Shown one piece after another: positions 16,721-25,877 of a stretch of 64,000 nt of DNA; position 1 is the first letter of the stretch; each line of letters opens with the position of its first letter. Location of the stretch: NCBI RefSeq assembly GCF_035918095.1, contig NZ_CP109137.1:8558001-8622000 (forward strand), in the 5' to 3' direction. The translations under genes and the position numbers were made by a program. Source of the stretch: Streptomyces sp. NBC_01750 (lineage in GTDB: Bacteria; Actinomycetota; Actinomycetes; Streptomycetales; Streptomycetaceae). The notes beneath the pieces are model-generated. The model ran no database searches, was not told the DNA's origin, and was given only the letters and a program-made list of their open reading frames with translations.

Positions 16721-18826
16721 GTGCGTACCGACCTGCACACCACCAGTCCGCTGACCGCCGTCCGGAATCTGGGCATCCTCGCCCACGTCGATGCCGGCAA
16801 GACCACCGTCACCGAACGGATCCTGTACGTCACCGGAGCCACCCACAAGCGGGGCGAGGTCCATGACGGCACGACCGTTACCGACTTCGACTCACAGGAG
16901 CGCGACCGTGGGATCACCATCTTCGCCGCGGCGGTGAGCTGCGTCTGGGACGGTCACCGGATCCATCTGATCGACACGCCGGGCCACGTCGACTTCTCCG
17001 ACGAGGTGGAGCGCTCGCTGCGGGTGCTCGACGGCGCGGTAGCGGTGTTCGACGCGGTAGCGGGAGTCGAGCCGCAGAGCGAGTCGGTGTGGCGCCAGGC
17101 CGACCGGCACGGAGTGCCGAGGATCGCCTTCGTGAACAAGCTGGACCGTGCCGGTGCCGACCTCGACACGGCGGTCGAGTCGATCCGGGAACGGTTGCAT
17201 ACGGTCCCGCTGGTGGTCCAGCTGCCGATCGGGCAGGAGGACGAGTTCACGGGTGTGGTGGATCTGCTGCGTATGCGCTCGCTGGTATGGGGCGCCGGAC
17301 GCGACACGTTCGAGGACGGCCCGGTGCCCGACTCCCTGCGTGAGGAAGCGCAACGTCGCCGCCGACTGCTCGAGGAAGCGGTGGCGGAACTCCACCCGGT
17401 CGCGTTGGAGGAGTTCTGCACGGAGTCGACGGTCTCCGCACCGACTCTGGCCGCGGCACTGCGCGACCTGACCCGTAGTGGTGAGGGCGTCGTGGTGGTG
17501 TGCGGATCGGCCTACCGCAACTGCGGGATCGAGGCGCTGCTGGATGCCGTCGGGGCCTACCTCCCGTCGCCTCTGGACGTGCCGGCGGTACGTGGCTCCT
17601 TGGGCGGCACGGTTGAGGAGCGGGTCGCCGACCCGACGGCGCCGTTCTCCGGACTGGTCTTCAAGGTGAATTCGACCGCCACGGGCCGGCTGACCTACCT
17701 GCGGGTGTATTCGGGAACGATTCAGAAAGGAGACGTAGTGCTCGACGCAGGCGCGCACCGCAGCGAGCGGATCGGCCGGATCCTGCGGGTGCAGGCCGAC
17801 CGTCACGAGGAGGTGGACCAGGCGGTGGCCGGGGACATCGTTGCGGTGGTCGGGCTGAAGGGCGCCCGCGCAGGGGCCACCCTGTGCACACCCACGGCGC
17901 CCTTGGTCTTCGAACCGCCCACCGTGGCCGATCCGGTCGTCTCTGTAGCGGTCGAGGCCCGCAGGAGCCTCGATACCGGCCGGTTGGCGTCGGCGTGGGC
18001 ACGGCTGGTCGAGGAGGATCCTTCACTGACGGTCCGGACCGACCCCGAGACCGGTCAGACAGTGCTGTCGGGGATGGGCGAGCTGCATCTGGAGGTCGCG
18101 GTGGAGAAGATCCGCCGCACCCATGGGCTGGATGTCAGCGTCGGACGGCCGCAGGTGGCCTACCGCGAGACGGTCGTGCGCGGCGTGTCCGGTCTGGTGT
18201 ACCGGCACGTCAAGCAGGATGGAGGCGCGGGCCAGTTCGCGCACGTGGCCCTCGACGTGGAGCCGCTGGAGGCCGCGGTCGGCGCCGCCGGTGACAAGGC
18301 CGGCGCCCACGCGGGCGACTTCGTGTTCGGATCGACCGTCGCTGGTGGACGGGTGCCGCAGGAGTACGTCCGCGCGGTGGAGGCAGGTTGCCGGGATGCT
18401 CTGGCCGAGGGTCCCCTCGGCGGTCACCCGGTGACCGGACTTCGGGTCACACTGACGGACGGAGCCACCCATTCCAAGGACTCTTCGGAGATGGCGTTCC
18501 GGACAGCCGGCCGGCTCGCACTTCGGGCGGCCCTGCGCGTCGGCGTGATGGCGCTCCTGGAACCGGTGGCTGAGGTCACGGTCACCGTGCCCGACGAAGC
18601 CGTGGGCGGGGTGCTCGGTGACCTGGCGGCACGACGCGGCCGGGTCTCGGGCCAGGCCGCCCGGGCCGGCACGGCGGTGATCACCGCGACTGTGCCGCTG
18701 GCGGAATTGTTCGGCTATGCGTCCCGGCTGCGCAGCCGCACCCAGGGCCGGGGAAGCTTCACCAACCGGGCCACCGGCTACGCCCTTGTGCCGGCGACGG
18801 TGTCCGACGGGATGCTGTCACGGTAG
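16721..18826 (+). CDS. fusA: Elongation factor G paralogue
   Basis: 701 residues, full-length EF-G translational GTPase. GTG at 16721. G1 motif [16 protein letters not shown]2/switch region [13 protein letters not shown]3 [14 protein letters not shown]4 [12 protein letters not shown], then domain II ([16 protein letters not shown]), domain IV ([13 protein letters not shown]) and C-terminal [18 protein letters not shown]. It is not next to rpsL/rpsG/tuf genes, so it is not the housekeeping copy; Streptomyces genomes commonly carry such a second EF-G ('fusA2'). A ribosome-protection (TetM/OtrA) role is an alternative because those proteins share the fold; neighbours give no support for resistance. 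A terminator follows at 18833. Confidence 0.88.
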   Translation: MRTDLHTTSPLTAVRNLGILAHVDAGKTTVTERILYVTGATHKRGEVHDGTTVTDFDSQERDRGITIFAAAVSCVWDGHRIHLIDTPGHVDFSDEVERSLRVLDGAVAVFDAVAGVEPQSESVWRQADRHGVPRIAFVNKLDRAGADLDTAVESIRERLHTVPLVVQLPIGQEDEFTGVVDLLRMRSLVWGAGRDTFEDGPVPDSLREEAQRRRRLLEEAVAELHPVALEEFCTESTVSAPTLAAALRDLTRSGEGVVVVCGSAYRNCGIEALLDAVGAYLPSPLDVPAVRGSLGGTVEERVADPTAPFSGLVFKVNSTATGRLTYLRVYSGTIQKGDVVLDAGAHRSERIGRILRVQADRHEEVDQAVAGDIVAVVGLKGARAGATLCTPTAPLVFEPPTVADPVVSVAVEARRSLDTGRLASAWARLVEEDPSLTVRTDPETGQTVLSGMGELHLEVAVEKIRRTHGLDVSVGRPQVAYRETVVRGVSGLVYRHVKQDGGAGQFAHVALDVEPLEAAVGAAGDKAGAHAGDFVFGSTVAGGRVPQEYVRAVEAGCRDALAEGPLGGHPVTGLRVTLTDGATHSKDSSEMAFRTAGRLALRAALRVGVMALLEPVAEVTVTVPDEAVGGVLGDLAARRGRVSGQAARAGTAVITATVPLAELFGYASRLRSRTQGRGSFTNRATGYALVPATVSDGMLSR

Positions 18827-18832
18827 ATCTCA

Positions 18833-18868
18833 GGGATGGCTCCGCCCGCACGCGGGCGGGGTCATCCC
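18833..18868 (+). terminator. Terminator after EF-G paralogue
   Basis: Hairpin directly after the stop codon: GGGATG at 18833 pairs with CATCCC ending at 18868, and CTCCGCCCG with CGGGCGGGG around a 4-base loop. Stem of about 15 bp including wobble pairs; no long U tract, as usual in high-GC actinomycetes. Confidence 0.75.
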
Positions 18869-19141
18869 GACGGCCTGCGGACGCGCCGTGGGGGGCAGTA
18901 CATTCTGCGCCCGCGACACGGCCCGAGGGGCGGGGACCCCGGCGTGCTGAACCCTTGCCGGCTCACCGGTGTCACGGGTGTTGGCGGGTGTGGTGGGACC
19001 AGGGGTGGTTACGATGACCCGGCCTTGTCACCGCCGTGTCACAGACGATCAATGGCCGAAACCCGACGCGGGCGGGCGCTGTCTGCAGTGACGAGTGCCG
19101 GCGAGAGACCGGTACCTGAACGTTTCTCATTCGGGGGCATC
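18869..19141 (+). other. Leader region of lipoprotein gene
   Basis: 273 bp with no supported gene. An open frame runs through it into the lipoprotein from 18836, but it lacks a ribosome binding site and its translation is Arg/Gly-rich noise, so I regard it as untranslated. Confidence 0.4.
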
Positions 19142-19840
19142 ATGCAGCACAGGAACGGCATCCGCAGAGCCGTGATGGCGGCGGTCGCGACGTCGGCGGC
19201 CACACTGTTGGTGGCCGGGTGCCAGCCTGGCGACGGCGAGACAGGGGCGGCCGGGTCGCCGACGGCGGCGGGGGCTTCTTCCGGAGGGCCGGACTCCGCT
19301 GCCTCAAAGCCGGCCGACGGAGGCGCATCGGCGGCGCCGACGGCGAGCGCCTCGACCGCGGCGCCTGGTTCGGGGTCCGGATCGCCGGGCGAGGACGCCC
19401 CGACGTGTGCGGTGACCGGGCTGAAGGCTGCCGCGTATCAGGCCGCTATTCGTCCTGAAGGCACCGGAATCGGAGCGGCGGTCGTCGAGTTCGCCAACAC
19501 CTCCGGGCACGCGTGCACCCTGCAGGGCCACCCGACGGTGGCGGGGGCGGGCAACGGTTCTCCGCAGCGCAACACTCCGCTGGCGGTGACGCGCACCGGA
19601 TCGGCGTCCCCTGTGCGGCTGGCGCCGGGCGGCAAGGCGTGGGTGAAACTGACCTTCGTCCAGGTTCAGGGCGAGGGGGACGGCTACTGCAAGTCCGGCT
19701 CCGAGCCGGTCGCCTACCCGACGCTGGTGGTTGGTCTGCCGGGTGCGGGGATGCACCAAGTCGCCCTGGAGGACGGGCTCTTCGCCGAGTGCGACAACAA
19801 GGTGACCGTCACCGCCGTGACGGCGGCGAAGCCTTCCTGA
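19142..19840 (+). CDS. DUF4232 lipoprotein
   Basis: 232 residues. ATG at 19142 gives the signal RRAVMAAVATSAATLLVAGC with lipobox LVAGC, followed by a 60-residue Ala/Gly/Ser/Pro linker of low complexity. The C-terminal DUF4232 domain has LKAAAYQAAIRPEGTGIGAA, FANTSGHACTLQGHPTVAGA and VRLAPGGKAWVKLTFVQV, with four Cys (CAV, CTL, YCK, ECD) in the usual pattern for two disulphides. Predicted to be anchored to the outer face of the membrane; function unknown. Monocistronic by spacing. Confidence 0.83.
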   Translation: MQHRNGIRRAVMAAVATSAATLLVAGCQPGDGETGAAGSPTAAGASSGGPDSAASKPADGGASAAPTASASTAAPGSGSGSPGEDAPTCAVTGLKAAAYQAAIRPEGTGIGAAVVEFANTSGHACTLQGHPTVAGAGNGSPQRNTPLAVTRTGSASPVRLAPGGKAWVKLTFVQVQGEGDGYCKSGSEPVAYPTLVVGLPGAGMHQVALEDGLFAECDNKVTVTAVTAAKPS

Positions 19841-20341
19841 CGGAAGCGCACAAGACAGGGGGGCGCGCGCAGCGGGACACCGAGGCTGCGGCCGCCTGCA
19901 CGGACACGAGGGGGACGGGGCAGGCGAGTGGCAGCTCCCTCGCCGCCGCCTGTGCAAGACCCTTCGACCCGGGCCCGGTACCCCGAGCGGTGCCGGGCCC
20001 GGAGCCACGAATCACAGGGTCGGCCGGTGTCGCCGAGCCACCGCTCGACGAGCCGGTCGGGGTACGTCGGGTGCAGCCCGGAGCTGCTCGCTGAACAGCA
20101 GGGCATCCGGCCAGTGAGCCCCCGACGCATCCGGGGCCCTGTGCACGTTCGCCGGGTCTGGCAGTGACCTTGTGACCTGCTGCCGGGGCAACCGCAGGCG
20201 TCTTGCGCAGAGCTGGATGTGCCCTGCATGTGACGGCCCGGCGCCGTCCGACGTCCTGCACAGTCCGGTGGGGCGGATATCGAGTTAGGCTGGTGTGGCT
20301 GATTCCGGGGTGCATGCATACGTACGGGGCGTGGGACTGCA
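19841..20341. other. Gene-free stretch between lipoprotein and rhomboid genes
   Basis: 501 bp. Several high-GC open frames cross it on both strands, but none has family similarity, a good start or a plausible amino acid composition. I see no repeat, terminator or RNA structure that I would defend. A promoter for the rhomboid gene should lie at its right end. Confidence 0.4.
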
Positions 20342-20950
20342 ATGGCAGGCGCAGAAGTTACCGCGTGGCGCGGGTCGGACCGGGCCGTGGCCGCGGCCAA
20401 GCTGATGGCCGGCTGGGTGGCGCTGTTGTGGGTGCTCGAAGCGGTTGACGTGGTGACGGGCCATGCCCTCGATTCCTACGGAATCGTGCCGCGCGAGCCG
20501 GGCGAGCTTGGCGACATCATTCCATCGGCTTTCATCCACTTCGGCTTCGGGCATGTCGCGGCCAACAGCGTCCCGCTGCTGGTCTTCGGCTTTCTCGCCG
20601 CGCTCGGTGGCATCCGCCGTTTCCTGGCCGTGTCGTTGCTGATCGTCGTGGTGGACGGCCTCGGCGTCTGGCTGATCTCCCCCTCCAGCACCAACACGGC
20701 GGGTGCGTCGGGTCTGATCTTTGGCCTGTTCGGCTATCTGTTGATGCGCGGATTCGTGGACCGCAGGCTGCTGGACGTGGGCGTTGGCGTGCTGATCGGC
20801 TCGCTCTGGGGCAGCTCGATACTGCTTGGCATCTCCCCTGCCAACACGGAAGTCAGCTGGCAGGGCCACCTCTTCGGCCTGATCGCCGGTGTGGCGGCGG
20901 CCTTCGCCTTCCGCCGGCGGGCCGGAGAATCCAGCGCCGTCGGTGTGTGA
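20342..20950 (+). CDS. Rhomboid-family intramembrane serine protease
   Basis: 202 residues, six hydrophobic segments. ATG at 20342. Catalytic Ser lies in AGASGLIFGLFGYLLM (GxSG motif, about residue 127) and the catalytic His in SWQGHLFGLIAGVAAAF (about residue 176). The FIHFGFGHVAANSVPLLVFG segment is the rhomboid 'H..xxHxxxN' oxyanion/loop motif. Length fits the minimal bacterial six-helix form without extra soluble domain. Substrate unknown. It is flanked by a gene-free region and a reductase remnant, so no operon. Confidence 0.9.
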   Translation: MAGAEVTAWRGSDRAVAAAKLMAGWVALLWVLEAVDVVTGHALDSYGIVPREPGELGDIIPSAFIHFGFGHVAANSVPLLVFGFLAALGGIRRFLAVSLLIVVVDGLGVWLISPSSTNTAGASGLIFGLFGYLLMRGFVDRRLLDVGVGVLIGSLWGSSILLGISPANTEVSWQGHLFGLIAGVAAAFAFRRRAGESSAVGV

Positions 20951-20986
20951 GGCCAGAGTCCTAGGGGGAGCCCGGACGGGGCGTGA

Positions 20987-21361
20987 CCGCTCGTTGCCAC
21001 CACTACGGTCGGGCCGGGCCGAGACCCGTCGGGTGAATGGCGGCCCGATGCCACCCCGGAGCAACTGCGCGGCCAGGTCGAGGAGAACCTGCCCCGGCTC
21101 GGCCGTGGCCACCTCGACGTGGTGGGGGGCAAGCCAGGCGCGGATGGCGCCGACAGCCGCGAGGTGCTCGCCGTCGCGAGCGCACATGGGGCGAGCGCGG
21201 CGCACATCCGGCTGGCGTGGACGCTGAACGGGCCGCATGTGTCGGCCATCCCCGGTTCCGATAACCCGGATCACCTGGTCGCGAACGTGGCCGTCGGCGC
21301 GCTGCGCCTGTCCGAGGACGAACCGGCTGTCCTGGACTCCCTCCGCCAGGCCGCAGCGTGA
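20987..21361 (+). pseudogene. Aldo/keto reductase remnant
   Basis: In one frame the sequence reads PLVATTVGPGRDPSGEW, TPEQLRGQVEENLPRLGRGH, LDVV, then jumps to GKPGADGADSREVLAVASAH and SAAHIRLAWTLNGPHVSAIP, ending LSEDEPAVLDSLRQAAA. These are the beta3-to-alpha4 and C-terminal parts of aldo/keto reductases of the YdbC type. The N-terminal catalytic Asp/Tyr part is missing, a stop lies just upstream (TGA at 20984), and about 90 residues are deleted in the middle. Not functional. Confidence 0.75.
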
Positions 21362-21784
21362 GCGGAAGGATCCGCTTACTGACCCAAGGACAGGGATAGG
21401 CGAGGACACCGCCAAGCGCATCCTGAACGCGCACCACACGAGCCCGCCCAGGTCTCCCCGGACTGTACCTGCGTACAACGCCCCCTGACGGGCCAGGACA
21501 TTGTGCGACCACCGTAAGCGTTGCCGCTTCCGGCACCCTGCTGTTCGCCGTGACGACGCGAGGGCACAGTCCGCCCCCGCTGGGTGTGGGAGCCGAACTC
21601 CGGCGTCGGCCGGCTCCGGAGACGCGGCCGCAGCACCTCGCAAGAACCAATCACACGTCGGAGAAAGGCACTTGCGTGATCGGAACCATTTCATCCGGGA
21701 CCATTGTCTGACATCTTGCGTCCACCACTTCCCACACTCGACCCGGTCGGCACCACCAGCGCCGCCGGGTTCTCGGAGGATGCA
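21362..21784 (+). other. Leader of subtilase gene
   Basis: About 420 bp without a supported gene. Right end carries the ribosome binding site GGAGGA at 21775-21780. A TTG at 21704 also opens the protease frame but would add 27 non-signal-like residues before the signal peptide. Confidence 0.4.
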
Positions 21785-23563
21785 TTGCTTACCCTCATAT
21801 CCGGCCGTCTCAGACGCTCGGTCGTCGCCACCGCCGTCCTCGGCGCGGCCGTCGCGCTGGTAACTCCCGTCGGGGCCGCCCAGGCAGCGACGACGGCGGC
21901 GGGGACTTCCGCGGCGCCCGCGACCTCGTGGGCCGCCGGTACCCGGGCCTACCTGGTCATCACCGCACCGGGCGACACGTCGGCCGTACAGAGAGCTGTC
22001 ACGGACAACGGCGGCACGGTGTTCGCACACTACGACGCGATCGGCGTGATCGTGGCGCACTCGGCGTCCACGACCTTCGCGGGCACCATGCGCTCGGTCA
22101 GCGGGGTCCAGCAGGTCGGCGCCACCCGGACCTCTGATGTTCCGGCCGACGCGTACAACCCGGCAATTCCCGCATCTCCCACGCAGGCCACGACCACCCT
22201 AACCGAGTCCAACCGCTGGGACATGACCCAGATCAATGCCGACAAGGCATGGGCCGTGACCACCGGTTCCTCCGCGGTCAAGGTCGGCGTCCTCGACACC
22301 GGCGTCGACGACCAGCATCAGGACATCGCGCCCAACTTCGACGCGGCCGATTCCGTTTCCTGCGCCTACGGCAAGGCGGACACGAGGACCGGCGCGTGGC
22401 GGCCTGTCGGCGACCACGGCACGCATGTGGCGGGCACGATCGCGGCGGCCAAGAACGGCAAGGGCGTCATCGGTGTGGCCCCGGGCGTCAAGATCTCCTC
22501 CGTCCGGATCGCCGAGCCGAACACCAGCATGTTCTTCGCCGAGAATACCGTCTGTGGCTTCATGTGGGCAGGCGACCACAGCTTCAAGGTCACCAACAAC
22601 AGCTATTACACAGACCCATGGATGTTCAACTGCCCGGACAACGTGGACCAGGCAGCGATCATCGAGGGGGTCAGGCGCGCCCAGGAGTACGCGGAGAGCA
22701 AGGGCTCGCTGCAGGTCGCGGCCGCGGGCAACTCCAACTACGACCTGGCGAACAAGCGGACCGACACATCGAGCCCGAACGACTCGACCCCGGTCACCCG
22801 CACCATCACCAACGCCTGCATCGACATCCCCACCGAGCTGCCGGGCGTGGTGACCGTGGCAGCCATGGGCAATGGCAACGTCAAGGCCTCGTACTCCAAC
22901 CTCGGCCGGAACATCATCGACATCGCGGCCCCGGGCGGCGACGGCGCGTCCGGGGTCTACTCGACGCTGCCGGGCGGCAAGTACGGAACCATGAACGGCA
23001 CGTCGATGGCTTCCCCGCACGTCGCCGGGGTGGCCGCGCTGCTGGCGAGCACCAACCCCGGCTCCACGCCTGCGGACCTCCGGGCCAAGCTGGCCGCCCA
23101 GGCCACCGACACTGCCTGCCCCTCCGACAGTCGCTGCACGGGCACGACCGCCAACAACAGTTTCTTCGGCGAGGGCAAGGTCGACGCGCTGAAGGCTGTC
23201 GGCGGCACGCCGCCGCCCGGCACGTACTTCGAGAACACCGTGGACGTGGCCATCGCGGACAACGCCACGGTGGAGTCTGCGCTCACCGTGACCGGGGTCG
23301 GCGGCAACGCCCCGGCCACGCTCAAGGTCGGTGTGGACATCAAACACACTTACCGCGGCGACCTCGTGCTCTCTCTCGTGGCGCCCGACGGCACGGTCTA
23401 TACGCTCGAGGACTTTCCGGACAACGACGGCACCGACAACGTCGCCAAGACGTACACGGTGAACGCCTCATCGGAAGTGGCCGCCGGCACGTGGAAGCTG
23501 CGCGTCCGTGACCTGGCCTCCCAGGACACCGGCAAGATCGACGCCTGGAACCTGACCTTCTAG
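21785..23563 (+). CDS. Secreted subtilisin-like serine protease (S8) with P domain
   Basis: 592 residues from TTG at 21785, chosen for GGAGGA four bases upstream and because it begins a normal Sec signal (GRLRRSVVATAVLGAAVALV ... GAAQA). An I9-type propeptide follows (YLVITAPGDTSAVQRAVTDN). Catalytic triad: Asp in KVGVLDTGVDD, His in GDHGTHVAGTIAAAKNGKG, Ser in NGTSMASPHVAGVAALLA; oxyanion Asn in VAAAGNSNYD. The last 115 residues form a P/homoB proprotein-convertase domain (VDIKHTYRGDLVLSLVAPDG). Extracellular general protease, full length. A perfect 14-bp hairpin terminator follows. Confidence 0.93.
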   Translation: MLTLISGRLRRSVVATAVLGAAVALVTPVGAAQAATTAAGTSAAPATSWAAGTRAYLVITAPGDTSAVQRAVTDNGGTVFAHYDAIGVIVAHSASTTFAGTMRSVSGVQQVGATRTSDVPADAYNPAIPASPTQATTTLTESNRWDMTQINADKAWAVTTGSSAVKVGVLDTGVDDQHQDIAPNFDAADSVSCAYGKADTRTGAWRPVGDHGTHVAGTIAAAKNGKGVIGVAPGVKISSVRIAEPNTSMFFAENTVCGFMWAGDHSFKVTNNSYYTDPWMFNCPDNVDQAAIIEGVRRAQEYAESKGSLQVAAAGNSNYDLANKRTDTSSPNDSTPVTRTITNACIDIPTELPGVVTVAAMGNGNVKASYSNLGRNIIDIAAPGGDGASGVYSTLPGGKYGTMNGTSMASPHVAGVAALLASTNPGSTPADLRAKLAAQATDTACPSDSRCTGTTANNSFFGEGKVDALKAVGGTPPPGTYFENTVDVAIADNATVESALTVTGVGGNAPATLKVGVDIKHTYRGDLVLSLVAPDGTVYTLEDFPDNDGTDNVAKTYTVNASSEVAAGTWKLRVRDLASQDTGKIDAWNLTF

Positions 23564-23573
23564 CGCGTCACCG

Positions 23574-23611
23574 GGTCCCGGTGAGAGCTGTGTGCGACTC
23601 TCACCGGGACC
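23574..23611 (+). terminator. Terminator after subtilase
   Basis: Perfect 14-bp stem, GGTCCCGGTGAGAG at 23574-23587 and its complement at 23598-23611, with a 10-base loop, 10 bp after the stop codon. Confidence 0.85.
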
Positions 23612-23890
23612 TTCGGCTGTTACTGCCCGCCGCCCAGCGGACGACTCCGCCGACTGCTACGCCCTCGTCCAACTCCTCATGCACGCAGCCCCGATGACTC
23701 GGTATCAGACACTCCGCTCCTTACGCGGAACCTGGTGGCGGGCGACCCGTGAACAACAGGCGACACACGCAGAGGTCAGGCAAGAAGCGGAATGCCGTCA
23801 ACTCAGCCGGATCGGATCTGCCTGCCCGGATAGGCGTACCCATAGTGTTTCGCTCATGGGTTCGACCGCCTGCATATATGAGGAGTAGTT
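23612..23890 (+). other. Leader of peptidoglycan-binding protein gene
   Basis: 279 bp. A 98-codon open frame (23592-23888) crosses the terminator and lacks a ribosome binding site, so it is rejected. GAGGAG just before 23891 is the ribosome binding site of the next gene. Confidence 0.4.
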
Positions 23891-24277
23891 ATGAGGCGCC
23901 TTCGCCGCTTCGCCGCTTCGGCAGCAGTCGTCATCACGCTGTTGGCCGGCACATCCGCACTCTCCATGGGCACCGCGTCGGCTGCCCAGTCGGCCCCCGC
24001 CACACCGGCGGGTGAGACAGGGGCAGCCGCCGTCTACTGCGGCTACCACGGCGCGGTCACCCCGCCCACCATCCGGCGGGGCAATACGGGCAACGCCGTA
24101 CGGGAGGCCCAGTGTCTCCTCCAGTTCTGGGGCTTCTACATCGGCCCGACCGGCATCGACGGGGACTTCGGCGGTTACACCGACGCGGCCACCAGGGACT
24201 TCCAGCGCACCTGCCGCATCGGCGTCGACGGCATTATCGGTCCCGTCACCTGGAACCGGCTGCGCAACGGCTGCTGA
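23891..24277 (+). CDS. Secreted peptidoglycan-binding (PG_binding_1) protein
   Basis: 128 residues. ATG at 23891 after GAGGAG. Signal peptide MRRLRRFAASAAVVITLLAG...GTASA, then a single PG_binding_1 module: IRRGNTGNAVREAQCLLQFW, GIDGDFGGYTDAATRDFQRT, GVDGIIGPVTWNRLRNGC. Four Cys residues suggest two disulphides. No catalytic domain, so it is a stand-alone cell-wall binder, possibly an inhibitor or scaffold. Own terminator at 24297. Confidence 0.9.
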   Translation: MRRLRRFAASAAVVITLLAGTSALSMGTASAAQSAPATPAGETGAAAVYCGYHGAVTPPTIRRGNTGNAVREAQCLLQFWGFYIGPTGIDGDFGGYTDAATRDFQRTCRIGVDGIIGPVTWNRLRNGC

Positions 24278-24296
24278 CACCCCGAGCACGTACCAT

Positions 24297-24326
24297 GCCG
24301 GTCCGGGACCCACGTCCTGGACCGGC
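24297..24326 (+). terminator. Terminator after peptidoglycan-binding protein
   Basis: Hairpin GCCGGTCC (24297-24304) with GGACCGGC (24319-24326) plus an inner GGAC/GTCC pairing around CCAC; lies 19 bp after the stop. Confidence 0.75.
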
Positions 24327-24501
24327 GCCGCGCCGGCTGATGCCGGAAATGTGAACGCTCTGCCACGGCGCTTCCCAAGTGTCAGCAGTCACTTGATGGA
24401 CCGGACAGCTTCTGGGTGTGCACGAGGTTGCCGTTGCTCCAGGCGGTGATCAGAGGCTTCCTTTCATGTGCCCATTGTCCAGGCCCGGTTGAGCCGCTCA
24501 G

Positions 24502-25656
24502 TCAGTGGTGTTCGTTCATGTGGGCGAGTGCCTGCTGGGCCGAGTCGGGGGCGAAGGCGCTGTCGAGTCCTTCGGCGCTGCCTTCGGCCGCCTCGATGGA
24601 GCGGGGCAGCAGGAGCTTCTCGTAGGCGCGGACCGCCTCGCCGAGGGTGGGCTGGGCGGTGATGGCCCGAGCGAGGTCGGTGGCGTCGAGCATGGCGAGG
24701 TTGGCTCCCATACCGGAGAAGGGGGACATGAGGTGGGCGGCGTCGCCGAGGAGGGTGACGCCGGGGGTGTGGTTCCAGGTGTGGGGTACGGGCAGAGCCG
24801 TCAGCGGCCGGTTGATGTAGCCCGTGTCGGTGTCGGTGATCAGTCCGAGCAGGTCCGGGCTCCAGCCGATGAATTGCCGCAGTAGATGTTCGCGGACGGC
24901 GTCGGTGTCGGTGAGGTCCAGGCTCGCGCGTTCGTGCCAGTCCTGCTCGATGCGCATGCCGATGTAGATGCGGATGTGCTGGTTGCTGTTGCGCTGCGCG
25001 ACCAGACCGAGGTTGTTGTCCAGCGCCATCATGGTGCCGTCGCCGGTGAGCGCGGCGAGCTTGGGGTGGCGGGTGTCGGCTTCCTCGAGGCCGGCCTCGA
25101 CGAAGGTGACGCCGGTGTACGCGGGCGTGGCCTCGGAGAGGAGGCACCGCACGCGGGACCAGGCGCCGTCGGCGCCGATGAGGAGGTCGGTGTCGGTGGT
25201 GGTGTCGTCGGTGAAGTGCAGCCGGTGGACACCTTCCCCGAGCGGTTCTGCGTGGGTGAGTTTGTGGCCCCAGTGCACGGTATCGGGGGTGAGGGAGTCG
25301 AGGAGCAGATCGCGCAGCTGGCCGCGGTCGATTTCGGGGTTGCCCCGGCCGTCGGCGGCCTTCGGGGGGAGGGCGTCGAAGTGGACGGTGGCGTCGCTGC
25401 CGAGCAGCCGCATCCGCTCCCCCTCGGGCCGGGAGAGCTCGGTGAACTCATCCATGAGTCCGGCAGCAGTCAGGGCGGCTTGGCCGGAGGTGGGGTGCAT
25501 GTCGAGGGTGCCGCCATGGCCACGGGCGGTGCGGGGCACGTCGGCGTCGTGAACGGTGACGGCAATTCCGTGGCGCTGCAGGATGCGGGCGCAGGTCAGT
25601 CCGCCGGGTCCGGCCCCGATGATCGCTATGCGGGGGGCGGTGGTGCTGGTGTTCAT
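24502..25656 (-). CDS. FAD-dependent monooxygenase (TetX/PHBH-like)
   Basis: 384 residues. ATG at 25656. N-terminal FAD-binding Rossmann motif RIAIIGAGPGGLTCARILQR (GxGxxG), middle NPEIDRGQLRDLLLDSL, DG motif LLIGADGAWSRVRCLLSE, and C-terminal FAD pyrophosphate motif TLLGDAAHLMSPFSGMGANL. This is a single-component aromatic or antibiotic hydroxylase of the TetX class. It faces a TetR regulator across 221 bp, the usual arrangement for a drug- or metabolite-inducible enzyme. The Ser/His-rich ends are normal. Substrate not deducible; inactivation of a tetracycline-like compound is a guess only. Confidence 0.9.
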   Translation of the reverse strand: MNTSTTAPRIAIIGAGPGGLTCARILQRHGIAVTVHDADVPRTARGHGGTLDMHPTSGQAALTAAGLMDEFTELSRPEGERMRLLGSDATVHFDALPPKAADGRGNPEIDRGQLRDLLLDSLTPDTVHWGHKLTHAEPLGEGVHRLHFTDDTTTDTDLLIGADGAWSRVRCLLSEATPAYTGVTFVEAGLEEADTRHPKLAALTGDGTMMALDNNLGLVAQRNSNQHIRIYIGMRIEQDWHERASLDLTDTDAVREHLLRQFIGWSPDLLGLITDTDTGYINRPLTALPVPHTWNHTPGVTLLGDAAHLMSPFSGMGANLAMLDATDLARAITAQPTLGEAVRAYEKLLLPRSIEAAEGSAEGLDSAFAPDSAQQALAHMNEHH

Positions 25657-25815
25657 AGGGTGCTCCGTTCTTTCAAGAGGGTGTCGAGGGTTACTCGTTG
25701 GCAGGGGTCCACGGCATGGTCCGGAGCAGGCTTGAGGGTGGTCGGCTCGCCGCACAGGGGGACTTCCTTGATGAACACGGCGGCCAGGCCGACCACACCA
25801 GGAGAAAAGCACACT

Positions 25816-25828
25816 CACTTAAAAAGTG
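25816..25828. promoter_or_regulatory. Putative TetR operator
   Basis: Perfect inverted repeat CACTT-AAA-AAGTG in an AT-rich patch between the divergent monooxygenase and TetR genes. It sits about 14 bp upstream of the putative -35 of the TetR promoter, where binding could repress both genes. Inference from position and symmetry only. Confidence 0.5.
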
Positions 25829-25841
25829 CAACGAATCAACT

Positions 25842-25871
25842 TTGTGCATCAGGCAACCGTGACGCTATGCT
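25842..25871 (+). promoter_or_regulatory. Putative promoter of TetR gene (leaderless)
   Basis: TTGTGC at 25842-25847 and TATGCT at 25866-25871, 18-bp spacer. The -10 box is only 6 bp before the ATG at 25878, so transcription would start at or next to the start codon. No Shine-Dalgarno sequence is present, consistent with a leaderless mRNA. Confidence 0.5.
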
Positions 25872-25877
25872 GGGCCC

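Noticed and set aside
16721..18826. Tetracycline-resistance ribosomal protection protein
   Set aside because: Motifs fit EF-G in general and nothing in the sequence or neighbours points to TetM/OtrA; kept only as an alternative.
20285..22060. 591-codon minus-strand frame across rhomboid and subtilase start
   Set aside because: Crosses two supported plus-strand genes and has low-complexity composition.
23592..23888. 98-codon plus-strand frame
   Set aside because: Starts inside the subtilase terminator and has no ribosome binding site or domain.
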